In this document: positions 22,892 through 38,525 of the stretch, piece after piece
Position numbering within the stretch: the first letter of the stretch is position 1
Layout: the number at the start of each line of letters is the position of its first letter
NCBI GenBank assembly: GCA_051294375.1
Contig: CM119265.1
Span: 16,684,005 to 16,748,004 of the forward strand
Source of the DNA: Paraspadella gotoi
Lineage: Eukaryota > Chaetognatha
Reading direction: 5' to 3'
DNA: 64,000 nucleotides
Notes under the pieces: model-generated
Told to the model about the DNA's origin: nothing
What the model saw: only the letters and a program-made list of their open reading frames with translations
The model's database searches: none
Translations under genes and position numbers: made by a program

Positions 22892-23192
22892 TCTCTTTAT
22901 TATTCCAAAATCCGCTTCCAGTTTTTTTAGCAATATTCAGTTTGATTATATAATATTGCTAATGAAGAAACGCATGTCTAAAATTACTACAGTATCTATT
23001 GAAAAATTTTGCGTAATTAAATCATTATTATGCATGAATACTACCTCTGAACCTAGCACTATGACCGATTATAACAAATACTTCCACTATTTTTTATGTT
23101 GTATCCATAAAAGAAAGTGAGTGACTAGACAAATAAGGACACATTAATACAGATTAAGCGACTTACAAGGACACTTTTTCTCTGAGAGAGCG

Positions 23193-26215
<3,023 letters not shown>

Positions 26216-26373
26216 TATCGAAACAAAAATTTCCTATAAAATCATTCTTATCGGAAGAAAAAAAACAATTTAACTAACAAACATTAACTAATTCAAATAA
26301 CTAAAAAAATAGCACAAAAATCAAACAGCTTAAATCCCACACGATAACAGCGATATAGACGAAAAAAATATTA

Positions 26374-29300
26374 CTACCGAGTGTTTTTTTCCCTCCGCAG
26401 CAACGACTTTTTCAGTTTCGCCTGTTTCTCCCTAAAACTCGTCTTTTTCTTCTGTCTCATCTTTTGCTTGACCATCATAAAAGGTTGACGCTTCTTTTTC
26501 TGCTTCGAGTTTTCGCTGGCAAAAGGGTTCATCTTGTCCTTTTTTCCGCCAAATTTTGTTCTTCCTTCCCTGCCCTTCCTGATAGCCTCGATTTTCGCCT
26601 GCTTGTCGCGCTTCCGCTTGACGTGGACGCCTTCTATGGCGCCGATCTTGAGCAAGGGTCCGTCGTGATCGGAGTCGACGTCGCTTTCCTCATCGTCCGA
26701 ATCCTCATCCACCTCGGCGTCCGCTTTTCGCTTCCGATTCTTGGGATCGAGACGGATCTCCTTTTCGTTTTGCCGCGCTTTTATCTTCCGAAAGTCCTCC
26801 TGCGTAAAGACGTAGCCACTGGCACTAATTTCTCGCGCCTTTTCCATTCGCTCGCGTATTTTGGCCACGTCTAGTTGGGCGTTTTTAGCACCTTGCGCTT
26901 TGATCTCCTCTGCCTTCTCTCGACGAATCTCCAGTTTCCGAAGATGACGTTGACGGCGTCTTTCCTTGTCGGATTTGGCATTCTTAGAGGAAAAACGGGC
27001 GGACGAGGCAACTGAATCGATGGTGCTAGCAGCGCGAGAATCTGTGACAGACTTATCTTCCTCAGAAACGTCGTCGTCCGAGATGAGTTCGCTATCATCA
27101 TCATCATCATCGTCGTCGAGGTCATCATCGCTATCACCTTCTTCCATTAGTTCGAGGTTTTCGTCGTCATCTTTTTCCTCATTCTCCTCCTCTTCGGATT
27201 CTTCTGCCGAGTCTTCCTCATCCCGATCTTGCAGATCCTCTCTCTCTTCGTCGCTACGACGGAGATTTTCCTCTTCTTCCTCGCTCCCCGCCCGGTCCCC
27301 AGATCCCCCGTCATCATCTCCGTCATCGCCTACGCTTCCCGTCAACACCTCGGCACCGGACACTCCTTCGGCGACCCTCGACTCTCCGTAGGCCGTTTTT
27401 GACCCGCCACGCGCTAACTTCTCCTTCCGGGCTTCCGTCATCCGGCCCCGATCTTTGCGTTTCAACATCTCGGGAACGAGCTCGCGGAAAAGACCCAGGA
27501 GGCTTCGAGCAGCCATAGAGATAGGTTTCGCTTTTGAGTTTTTGTAAGTGACCAAGTCGCCGAGCAGGTCGTCGGTCATTGTGAGAGGAGCACGAGCGCA
27601 TACCTCACGTACCGCGTTGATACCTACTGCGACGACCTCATTAGCATTCCGCTCTGTTACAAAGTTGTTGACGATTGTGCGGACCATGGGCTCGAGGATC
27701 TCCGGCGGAACGAGTTCGTGAGAAGCCTTTTAAAATCAATAAACACATAATTCATAAATAATTCCAATCTGTTGCGCCGCAGCGTTTTTATTTTTCTTTT
27801 CCGAATGATCACGTAATTATATAATTATAAAACTTGTGTAACAAATCTTTTAAGATTGATCACTTCTCTTCAAAGTTTCAACTAAGACAACCAGTCATAA
27901 CCAATCATAACACAAAATATGTAGCATTACTTGGTAATCATGTGACCATATTTCTGAGCGGTTATGTTAATATACAAATATGAAACACATGCACAAGAAA
28001 TATTTAGGAATGTCTCACTAATCTGCTATATATTATAAAATAATTTAGTATTTTGTGAATTATGATGTATTGAATTTCTGGTTATATGATGGTGAGGCCG
28101 AGCTACCTCGACTCTCTCTCTCTCTCTCTCATTTCCCTCAACGACCACATCACCTCAGAACTTGGGTCATTGGTCTCGTCGTCCTGGACTTCAACGGGTT
28201 TCTTCCGTCGTGGCCGTAGCCACAAGGGACAACGAATTCAACCTTTTATCCCGTAACATCGTTTTGTCTCTCTACTCTGTAACCATTATTTATTTGTCTT
28301 TTTATATTGTTGGACACATCAATATCATTGTATTTATCCTTGCATTTAACATTGTATTTATCATTGTGTTTACTCCCTATGTTGTGGTCTTTCACAATGG
28401 CTCTTTTTAGTGATCGCGCGACTTCGCAAGTATGATTTATACGCACATCAAAGGTCTTATAGCACCATAACTTTTTACCAAATATTAACTTAGATATAAT
28501 GTTATTGGAATTATAAGCATTTGAAATGTAAATAGGACAGATCGACCGAAAAGTGAGGTATAGAATTGCTCCGCGAGTACTTACGGCGCAACTAAAAAAG
28601 GTAGAAATTATTATAATATAAGCAGAGTTTTCAAAAAGAAGATTTATTACACGTACTTGGGCCCCGAATAATAAAATTTTAGGAACTTCTCGTTGGTGAG
28701 GTTGCATGAAGCGCTGAAGATAAGGATAGAAATTGAAGAGAAAGAGTCCGTGGACGCCAATCAAACGCGATATGAGATCCAACATCATGAGTTTGACCTA
28801 AATAGCAGGGTAATATAATAAGCGGAGATGTAAGATTTGAAACATTTGAAAAATATAAAAGTCATTAACATCATTAGTCACTAGTCAGACAATGAAAAAA
28901 TTTTGAACCTATCTTGAAAAAGGTTTCAATTTAAAATATTTTATCGTTTTTTAGATGAAAAGGTTCTGAGGAAACTTATTAGAGAATATTAATAATAGAC
29001 AATGTTAAACTTTAAAACATTTAAACTTTAAAGCCTGCCTCGCCCACAAAAAATTAGCTTTTCGTGACCAAAAGCATATTGATTCGATTTAACACATCCA
29101 GTCACTGTGCCAATAGTTTCTAATTTAGCGTAATCGAGATTTACAATTGTTTTTGTTTGCTCAAAGTCACGCACTAGTAGTACGAGTAGGAATAATTTGT
29201 TATTAAAATCTAAATTTTTTTGTTTTAAAAAAAATAATCTATCATAAAAAATATACATAATATACAATATACATCATATATAATATATTTATTAAATATA

Positions 29301-32300
29301 TATAAACATATAAATTATAATTTAAAAAAAATCAAATGAATGGATAATTTTTATATTGGTTGTACCAATTTCATATATTTTGCATATAATATGTTTTGAA
29401 AAGAATGTTTTTCTTCTCGCCATTTCCTTACTGTAAAACCGTTTAATTTTTTTTCCTTTTAAGTTTTGAAATCTAACTTTGAAAACACTTTGACCAAAAA
29501 GCGAAGTTCTCCTTCCGGTTCATCTTAGTGCGAATCTGGATAAGTAATACAGAAGGCCTTTGGCCTCTTATTATAAAATGAAATCGGGTTTTTTTTCTGA
29601 CCAGACACGGTTGTGACCACACTGCTCGACCCATGAGACGAGATATAGGTCCCCCAGGGGATCATCAGTCATCACCCATGGTCAAAATCACATTTATTAC
29701 CAACAAAAAATAGTTTACCCGAATTTTTATGTTCATGCATGAGCATCATTCGTTCATGCCGGATTTGGAATAAATCGGGAAAGTTGGGAGAAAAACGATA
29801 AACCATGCATCTCAAATGTTTTTTTTATTTGTATAAGACTTGATGCTACAAAAAATTATAATTAACCCCTGGGGTCCCGACCCGGGTCCCTGTATCTCCT
29901 CTCAGGGGTTGAATATAAAAATTTACCTCGATAGTTTTATTTATTTAGTTATAGGATTCTATATGCAAACTTTCATAAAATTTCATCAGGTAGTTTGGTG
30001 GGAACCGAGTCTGGTCAGAAAAAAAAAACCGATTTCATTTTATAATATGAAGCCTTCTGTATACTTTCAATTGTCATTCAATTTCTTTCATAACCAGTAC
30101 CAATAGAACTATTCCAATAATTCTAATTTCGCTAAATAGTTTCCGTAAATATAGAAATAACCTCAAATCTTTCGGTAGTTTTTTCCACTTGAGTCATAAG
30201 TTTTTCCGCGAATCCTTGGGGATCGTGCAGGAAATGAAGAGCCGCCGCGTCAAAAGCATCCGATTTCTTTTTCTTTCTTTCTTTTGCCCTTAATTTTGTT
30301 CTGGCTCGATCCAATCGTTTTTTTCGCTTCTTTGTATGTTTTCCCACTCGATGAGCCAGGAGCATCTTTATAGTGGATAAAAATAAGCATATAACAGTTG
30401 TCTAATTTTACGAATACTTATTCTGACACGTGAAAAAAAGTACCTGTTGCTCATTTTTGTTCGGCTCATCGTCCTCGTCGCTGTTTTCGCTATCATTTTT
30501 GTCGTCATTATCTTGACCCAGAAAAAAGTGAAGGGCGGCAACGAGAACCTAATAATCGCGTCTAATTAAATTAATTTCAACCGGCGTCCTCGTTTCCCGA
30601 TTCAAGAAAAACCTTCCCTCCCCCCGGTGATTGATTGGGATAAACTCGCCTTTGTAATTGGTGAGAAGCAGGCAGTCGAGATGGCATTGACAGTCTTGGC
30701 GTCTCGCCAAACATTCTTTCGATAAAGTTCTTTCATGATGTCTAGCGAAAGTTTTACGGCTGTGCGATTGTTGTCACTTAACATAGAATACATGAAGTTC
30801 TGAAGAAAAAAATTGAAACTTCGTTAATTTTATTTTTTTACGTATATGTTAATTTAAGGCAAAGCACATTGACAATTCTTATTAGAATGCCATATATCTC
30901 AAACATAGATTTCAGAAAGGTTTCACTTCAAGAACGTAAACACTACATTAATGAAATTTTATGATCTTTTGAGCAGCCCTTATTCGTCCTTGAAAGTCCT
31001 TTAAAAAATGAAAGTGATTATACCAAAGTCTGGAGTCCGGTGTGGGTACAAAGAGCTGCTCGAGGGGAGCGGAAAACTAATATTTTGTTTCTTAAATCAA
31101 AAGCCGACAGGCACTAACTTCGCGGACTCGTTCTTTCCCTCCATCTCTCTCTCCCTTTTTCGCTTCCTACGAGATCGTAGTAGATTCGTACGAGCATAAA
31201 ATCGAGTGAACTGAACTCGTGTCACTCGACGTCGCAAAAGGCGTTTGGCCCGAATAGACGAAACAGACGAATTATATTTGCTCTCACTTCTCTGTCGAAC
31301 TCGATCGTTGCTGACATCAAAATCAACGAACTTTCGTGTCAACCGTTAAAATTTCCTCTTTTTGTTTTCGGTACAATGATACCAACAAAAGGTAAGAAGC
31401 TTCCTTTTTATTTAATATTCTTAAACAGTTTAAACGTTATCCGTATTTAAATTCAAAGATTGTGGAAAAAAAACTGCCTTCACTGAGGAAACCGATCGGG
31501 ACTACCTTTGCGGTTGGTTTTCTGTGAGGCCAAAGGCTTTACAAATCTTCAGAAATGCGAAATGGGCTTTGCTATTTTTGTGCTTGGGTTCAATTTTGGA
31601 AGGTCTAGTGGTAAACGGGATCGTAAATGTAGTTTTATCTACTTTGGAAAAGGTAGCAATTGTAAAGTATTAATGTTTTAAATTAAAATAAATTTAAAGT
31701 GAATAATATCTCCAGAGATTTAACCTGTCTTCAAGAGAATCTGGGCTCATTCGAGCAACTAACAGTATTTCCCAAATGATAGCAACATTCCCCATAAGCT
31801 ACTTTGGAGGGAAAGGATCGAAACCGAAATATTTGGGAATCGGAATCTTGAGCTTGGGCTTAGGTAAGGACCTTAAGTGAAAAATTCTAAATAACATTCA
31901 CAATATAAATGATTACCAAATTATAACACAACGTAGAAACTCAAATTCCCAATCTTTACCGAACTTTAGGGGCGCTTATTTTCACGACACCTCACTTTCT
32001 TAGTGACGTCTACTATCCAAGTGAAACAACTGAGGGTCTCGATTTCGTTCGGCTTTGTAAATCTCAGTGGAACAAATCGTCTGGGTTTGAGAGCAGGTGT
32101 ACTGCTATATACCGGTTAAAGTTAACAATTATTTATAATTTCACCCTTTTTATTCAGAAATAAAGAAAGTCACAATCACTTAAAGTATTTATTCTTCTTG
32201 GGTCAAATTCTTCATGGAATCGGTTCGGCACCTTTATGGACTATAGGGGTAACATATTTAGATGACAATCTTCCTTCAAAATCAAGTGCTTTGTACGTCG

Positions 32301-35300
32301 GTATATTTTACGCATTTGCTGTCATTGGACCGGCAATAGGCTTTTTAGGTGGTGGTCAGTTATTGAAGGTTGGTAACTCAATTTATATGATAGATACAAA
32401 AACATATATAGTTAACTAACCCTAGGGAAATTCACATACATCAAACATTTTTTCTTTAGATTCATACGGATTTTGACTATATTATAGATTCGCCTATAGA
32501 TTACAACCATCCTAATTGGGTAGGACTTTGGTGGATGGGATTTTTACTAGTTGGAATTTTAAGCTTCGTAGTAGGGTATACTCATCTTCATAATAAAAAT
32601 ATTGCTCCTGATTTCAGAATCTTTAAATTATCAGCTCTACATTATTTTTGCAGGATCATTTTGTTGTCTTTCCCATCAAAGCTACCTGGATGGGAAAGCA
32701 TTCAAAAACAGAAGTTTGCCGAAGCCCAGCACCTGGAAAAGCATACATTTATTAAGCCCGATAAAACGTTAACAAAATCTCAAAATATTTTTCATAGAAT
32801 ACTCAAACCATTGTGGACTGAAATAAAAATACTATCCACAAATTACACTTATCTTTGTATTTGCTTTAATCAAACGACTGAGGGATTAGTTTTTGCCGTC
32901 TTTTCTGCGTTTATGCCGAAATTTTTAGAATCCCAATTTTTACTTTCTGCCTCTGACGCCGCATTCTACGTCGGAATAATCGTTGTATTTCTCGGCTCGT
33001 TTGCAATGGTAATGGGTGGCTGGATAGTGAAACAATATAGCCTCGGTTGCAAAGCAATTTTACTGCTCATTACATTTACGTCGTTGCTGCAACTACCCCA
33101 GGTGCGACAATAAAGACACGGTTTAAATTTTGGTATATTAACAAATTAACTTCTACAGATAATGGCGTTCCTATTTATGAGATGCGATGACGGTTTGTTT
33201 GCAGGAATAGATTATCCTGTTCAGTACAAACCGGTAAGCAGTTCAATTCACTATTTACAGCAGAAAATGACCTAATTTGAAATATTAAATCCAATCAATA
33301 ATTCTAGGAACATATCCCTTCTTTAAGTGAAAACTGCAATGCAAACTGCAATTGTGGGGATAAATTCGATCCTGTTTGTGGGTCCAACAATGTCCTTTAC
33401 TTCAGTGCATGCCATGCTGGTTGTAAAGATGAGAAAAAAGGCACCGGTAAAAACTTTGTTTTTAATTTAAAATTTCACTTATTTAAAATGGACTTGTTTT
33501 GTAGACCATACATATTACACAGAATGCTCTTGCATTCAAAATATCACGTTTGGCAATATATCCAAAGCGGAAAATGGGTTCGCAAAGGTCGGGAGGTGTG
33601 ACAGAGATCCTTTCTGCAATCAGAAGCAATTGTATCCCTTTCTATTCCTATTCGCTACTATTATTTTTCCTATGCTTTCTGCAACTGCGCCAGCAATGCA
33701 AGCAACACTTCGTTGCGTTCCAGCGAGGCTAACGTCAATTGCAATAGGGATTCAGGTAATACCGCTAACCTCTAACAATTACAGTAAGACAGACTAAGGC
33801 TAAGACTAAAAAGAGAAAAGCAGGAGGAAGACAGGGAAAAAGAAGGAGGCGGCCAGAAGCCTATGCTCTGATTCACGTACTTTAGTTTGTTTTCACTTTG
33901 TTTTTTCACAGTTGGTTATGTCAAGATCTTTAGGAGCCGTTCCAGGGCCACCCATTTTCGGCTCAATCGTTGATTCAGTGTGCCTTATAAGCCAAACCAC
34001 TGCTCAAGACGAAGGTCAGTATTAACTATGTAATACGTTTTAAGTAATAATTATTACGTGGAAGATAATTAGATAATGTGGACTCAATACATTCTTTAAA
34101 TTCAAAATTCGTTGCAGAAAATGCTTGCGCAATCTATGATCAAAAGAATTTGGGATTACTCATGTTTTTTATTGCGGTTACATGGAAGTTTTTTTCTTTT
34201 TTATTTATTTTTGCAGCTTGGTTCTTTTATAGATCTTTACTCATCAGGTAAAAAAAGAGAGAAATGATCACGTTTATTGTGTATGTAAATAGGATGTAGG
34301 GTTTCAGTTAACTTACTTTTCCCAGAAACCAAATTCAACAAAATGAAAAAGATAACGAAGAAAAAACCGATCAAACGTACGAAGAAAGGAGCGACTACAG
34401 TACCCAACTATAAAAAACTTTACAATTTTGAATTTACCTGAAGTTGTGTATTCACAGAGTTTTGTTTTCGTTTCGCGTTCATTGTTTTTATATCGTTGAT
34501 TATATGAGAATAAAGAGCTTTTCTTAACTCTTTATCTTGGCAACGAAACAACTTGAAAAACAATTCCAGGATGACCCCTATGAGAAATATAAAGAAGTGA
34601 ATTTCAAGCATATTTTATCACAATCTAGGCCAAGTCAAACAAGAAGTAGTTGTGTATAACTCTCCAATCTGCAATCTTTTTCCCTATTGCTTGGTCTTAA
34701 ACATACACAAACATTACTATTTCTCCTTCCGTTATCTTTTAACCAACATTCATTCACATAAACAATTCCGCAATATTCATACCGTTTATCCACATTTACT
34801 CACAAATACAATTTTAAAATATTTATACCAAAACTAAACTATACACACTTACGCATTTAATAAAATTCTGTTATTGTCTCAACTTTTGTCCTGTAACTTC
34901 TGACTTGACTCAAATTTAACAAAAAAAAAAAAAAAGATAAGCGCTTAAGCTATTTTTATTTTTAAGCCCTTATATTCAAACTTCCCCAATGTCATGAAAG
35001 TAATTTTTATTACCAGGTTGAATGAGACCTTTCCCACGTAAAAGCATTAAAGCTCGGCACATTGTAAATCTTAATTGAGAGTGAATGTTAGCCGAGTGTT
35101 GATTCAATATTTCCTTGAGTTCGTTAGGAAATTCTATCAAAACTTCCGGATAACAATGCGCCACCTGAGGACAAGATCAGATCTGAACTTAGGAGTAAGA
35201 ATTGCAATAGATAATTTCAAAAATAAAACCTACTTGAGCCATGAAGGTAATCATTTCGGCTAATTCTTTGGACTCGACATCTGGCTTGATGAAAAATATC

Positions 35301-35428
35301 TGCAACAAAGCTTGATAATGCCGATATTGTTGATGAAACTCTTCTTTGTAAGCATCTTTGTCTCTCTTAATCAGATTTTGTAGCTGAGGTAAATTAATGG
35401 GAAGCCTGTTATGGTTTTTGTCTCCCAT
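26374..35428 (-). CDS. SDAD1: SDA1 homologue, 60S ribosome biogenesis factor (8 exons, one intron hosting another gene)
   Basis: Exons as I read them: 35428-35234, 35164-35014, 34577-34438, 30799-30650, 30548-30444, 30365-30172, 28797-28657 and 27726-26374. The protein follows human SDAD1 along its length: [135 protein letters not shown]. It then has a very acidic stretch and the basic tail [23 protein letters not shown]1 supports 60S maturation and export. Intron 4 (30649-30549) appears to start with GC. Intron 3 (34437-30800) contains the whole SLCO gene on the other strand, and the 930-bp intron between exons 7 and 8 has a (CT)n tract. The start has a CTATAG acceptor-like site 19 bases upstream. 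Confidence 0.93.
28112..28130. repeat. (CT)n microsatellite
   Basis: A pure CT dinucleotide run of about 19 bp sits in an SDAD1 intron. About 150 bp of GC-richer sequence follows, of unknown origin. Confidence 0.9.
29550..30059. mobile_element. MITE, Tc1/mariner-type, copy 2
   Basis: This 510-bp element lies in an SDAD1 intron. The right end reads ATTTTATAATATGAAGCCTTCTG and the left starts CAGAAGGCCTTTGGCCTCTT, then TATAAAATGA; TA flanks both ends. The left terminus carries a small GGCCTTTGGCC change relative to copy 1. The internal block ATAAACCATGCATCTCAAA matches copy 1 (9675-10250). No coding capacity is seen. Confidence 0.85.
31376..34413 (+). CDS. Organic anion transporting polypeptide (SLCO family), nested in an SDAD1 intron
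   Basis: About ten exons on the plus strand, starting ATGATACCAACAAAAG/GTAAG, encode a 12-helix major-facilitator transporter. Recognisable OATP blocks are [73 protein letters not shown] with LDDN following, [19 protein letters not shown] and [10 protein letters not shown]. An extracellular Kazal-like domain ([20 protein letters not shown], then CHAGC) is followed by [18 protein letters not shown] and a hydrophilic tail ending STQL. OATPs exchange large organic anions across the plasma membrane. The gene lies wholly between SDAD1 exons ending at 34438 and starting at 30799. Its stop codon is just 25 bp from the SDAD1 exon edge. Exon borders are from GT/AG inspection; the subfamily is not assigned. 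Confidence 0.9.
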
Positions 35429-35447
35429 GTTCAGTTTCGTTTATAAC

Positions 35448-35465
35448 CTATAGAAACGCAAACAT
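35448..35465 (-). promoter_or_regulatory. Acceptor-like site upstream of the SDAD1 start
   Basis: The minus strand reads GCGTTTCTATAG, then 19 bases, then the SDAD1 ATG. It lies in the 128-bp gap after the XAB2 stop. Confidence 0.45.
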
Positions 35466-35523
35466 CGTAAACAATAAAATGAAATAAGGCAGAAATTTCA
35501 ATTATGTAATATGTAATTATGTA

Positions 35524-35529
35524 TTTATT
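35524..35529 (-). terminator. AATAAA signal after the XAB2 stop
   Basis: AATAAA on the minus strand lies about 28 bases downstream of the XAB2 stop and about 60 bases before the SDAD1 acceptor-like site. This is the order expected of an operon intercistronic region. Confidence 0.5.
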
Positions 35530-35556
35530 ATTCAAACACTTTTTTGAAGAAAGCAA

Positions 35557-38406
35557 TTAGTCAGAATCATCGTCTTCCTCCTCGCCTTTCAGCCCTCCAA
35601 AAACCTCCTTGGGAATTGACGCCTTTTCAATCTCTATGCGCTTTCCTTTTTTCATAACAGGGGGCTCCTCTTCATTTTCTTCATCCTCGTCAATATCGAT
35701 CTCCTCTGGGTTGGCGATTGGTTGCACCCTCTCCTCCAGTTCGTCGTTGGACGTCTCTCCTCTCACGAACAAAATATTTCCGGTTTTCATCTTCTCTGCA
35801 GCGTTTTCTTTTCCGGCAGCTCTTTCTGCTTGTTGCTCCAGCGCTTTCATAGAATCGCCGCCGGAAGAAGCTGCAGCTGCTGCTGCATCACCCGAACCAC
35901 TCGCGTTGGCCAACATCTGGGCTGTCATGAAGTTAACTTGCGTGTTGAAGGTGGCTTGGACGCTACGTTTGATCCTCAACATTTCTCTGACGGTGTCCTC
36001 GTTGCCGTGAGCCACCTCAAAGGACTTCCACGTTTCCCAAAAGTCGGTAGCAACACGAGGATCGCACATCTGCGAGCAATGGGCGTAGATGGCTCGCCCG
36101 CGATCGATCTCTCCCAATTTGCGCTCAAGGTCGGCGAAACGCATGCACATGGTAGTTGCCTCTCGCGGCTGCAAAACTTCGATCGCTTTTTCGTAAATCT
36201 CCCGCGTGTATGTAACTCCATATATCTCCGCGGCACGCTTCAGATAAATATTAAACATTTCGTACTGCTCTTCTGGCAAAACTGAGGCCGGAGCCCGATC
36301 GTAAATAGCCATGGCGTGACGGGCCATTCCGTGCTCTTCCTCTAGTTTCGCATAAAGCAGGTAAAGTCCTTTCGCAAATTTCGGCGGGACGTCAGCGAGA
36401 CATTGCTCGAACAAATCGCGAGCGCGTTCCAATTTTTTGCCGCCGTAACGACCAATGAATTTTGTCAAGTAAGTATTCCAGATGTCGTAAACGTTGGGCC
36501 AACGGAAGAGGGACACACCCTTCTCGTAGGCTTTGAAGGCTTCTTCAAAGTAATGGTTTTCCTCCAGGAATGTCCCGAAGTTCATGATAATCTGCGGAGT
36601 GGCGATGCGTAGTTCGATAATTTTATCATAAACAGCCTTGGTGGTTTTGAACGTTCCGAACGATTCTTCAAGGTCCGCGTATAGCGACCACAGCTTCAAA
36701 TTTCTGTAGATCCTATTTTGGACGGGTTCCGAGGCATCGTGGTAAGCGGCTCTCGTCTCAGGGAGCGCGGTGGCCCGCCTCATCAGCTTGAGCGCGTCGT
36801 CGTAATTCTCGTGGCGAATCTCCATTTCCGCCCACTCGCTCCAGACGGCCGCCAAATCGTCGACCTGTTTGAAATTGACCAGAATCGCCTTTTCGAAAAT
36901 TATCCTGGCGTCGTCGATTTGATCGTGTTCCTCATAGAATTTTGCGAAGGCCACCCACAAAGTGTTCAGCTTGCCGGTAACAAGAGTAGGATCTACCGTT
37001 TGAACGGCTTCGGTGAAAGTGGCGATCTGCTCGTGAGGTTTTCCTTCGTACAATTTGACGCGTTTGAGCCACTCGGCGACATTGTGCGGGTTTTGCCTGA
37101 GAAGCACGCTGTTAAGCAGCAAGGGTCGTCGATCCATAAGATCTTCCAGTCGAGCGAGGCGCATTTCTAACTCGTTGTCGATCTCAGCCTCATCCTCGGC
37201 GCCGACGCTTTCCATACGGCCGCTGATGACGCCTTCCTCAAACTGGGCGTAAGCGTCGAAGACTTGCGTAAAGTCACGAACGGTAGTCACCGTCTGAATG
37301 GCTTCCTCGTAGACGTCGCGAGCCTTTTCGAAGTTTGCGTTACGAGTGTAGTAATCGGCGAGAGAATTCCACAAGAGACCGATTTGATCCGTAAATCGTT
37401 TTATTCCTTGGCGGATAATAGCATCCACGCGCAGAGACTTCACCTACGGTGACCAAGAACTTTTTTTAAAATTTTCAATCTCAATTAGAAACCATAAATA
37501 ATAATACGTCCAAAAAGAACTGACCTTGTCAGGGTTTTTCGTCATCAAGTCACAAAGGTCGTGCCACAATTGATGCTTGCTTTTTCCCTCCTTTGACGTG
37601 AACTTTTCGTCGTTGACGATATCGCCCATTTTGACAGCAGCCTCGTCAAGGCGATCGCTGGCTACAAGGTACTGGATAAACTCTTCGGCATCTTCCGGAC
37701 AAAGCTTCATGTAGCGTCGATAAACACGCAGACCTAGACTCAAATAAACCACATTCATAATTAACAATTAAACAATAGCTTATTAAGGTTTGTTACCAGT
37801 TTCCGGTATTTTGTGCCTCTTAATGAATTTAATGTATAGGGGCCATATGCGCCTATGTTGAGTGAGCGGAAGCGCACGCAGAGCCCGATCGAAAGTGTGA
37901 CGCGTGTACGTTATTTTTTCTTGAGAAACGAGAAACTGACAATACTCCATCCATATTCTTGGCATCTGTGAAAAATTAGTACTTAGTTATATGCTCACTT
38001 AAATCCAATAATTTCAAGTGCATTTCCGACCTTGTGCATGAAAACGAGAGCCCGTTCGTGCGCATTGTTAACTTCCTCGAAAACTGGATCCGTGATACAT
38101 CGATTCTTTATTTGATTACGCCGAAGTTTTAGGTAACTGTACCACAGCTTGTAAGATCCCGGGAGCTCTCGCAAAGCACGCTCGTAAACCTGATCGTTAA
38201 GTAAAACGATACAATACACAAGAGAACGAGTATTAATAAGAACTTAAGTAACCTATATACCATACCATGTTAATAATGTTTGTTGGAGCGTCCTTCTTGT
38301 GTTCGATGTATCTAAACCAACACTTGATGGAGCAGGGATTCCGAAGAATTTCTTCCTCATAAGGAATATCATCCTCCTCGAAGATAATGTCCTTTTCCTC
38401 ATCCAT
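35557..38406 (-). CDS. XAB2: XAB2/SYF1 splicing factor (HAT-repeat protein)
   Basis: Five exons encode about 850 residues. Exon 1 gives MDEEKDIIFEEDDIPYEEE and CWFRYIEHKK. Later exons give VYERALRELPGSYKLWYSY, MPRIWMEYCQFLVSQEKIT, RRYMKLCPEDAEEFIQYL and a large last exon with consecutive half-a-TPR repeats such as LWVAFAKFYEEHDQIDDARI, WSEWAEMEIRHENYDDAL and LYLLYAKLEEEHG. The C-terminus is acidic, with NILFVRGET near the end and EEEDDDSD last. XAB2 is a scaffold in the Prp19-associated complex for pre-mRNA splicing and takes part in transcription-coupled repair. The start is set by homology; CTCTTAAG, an acceptor-like site, lies about 25 bases upstream. THOC1 stops 120 bp upstream and SDAD1 starts 128 bp downstream. 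All three serve RNA processing or ribosome assembly. Confidence 0.94.
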
Positions 38407-38525
38407 CGAAGCAACTTTTAAGTCTTATCTTAAGAGAAACAAAAATTAAGACAAGTTCAACGTAGTTACGGGGATGCAAAGAAATGAATGTTAAATCAAA
38501 ACGTGAAATCTGAAAACAAATGTTT

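Noticed and set aside
26966-27391. Serine-rich plus-strand frame of 141 codons
   Set aside because: It is the antisense reading of the acidic GAG/GAT repeats in SDAD1, which give Ser codons on the other strand.
31097-31342. Arginine-rich 81-codon frame upstream of the OATP gene
   Set aside because: Composition follows CG-rich promoter-like DNA; no conserved motif or splice context supports it.
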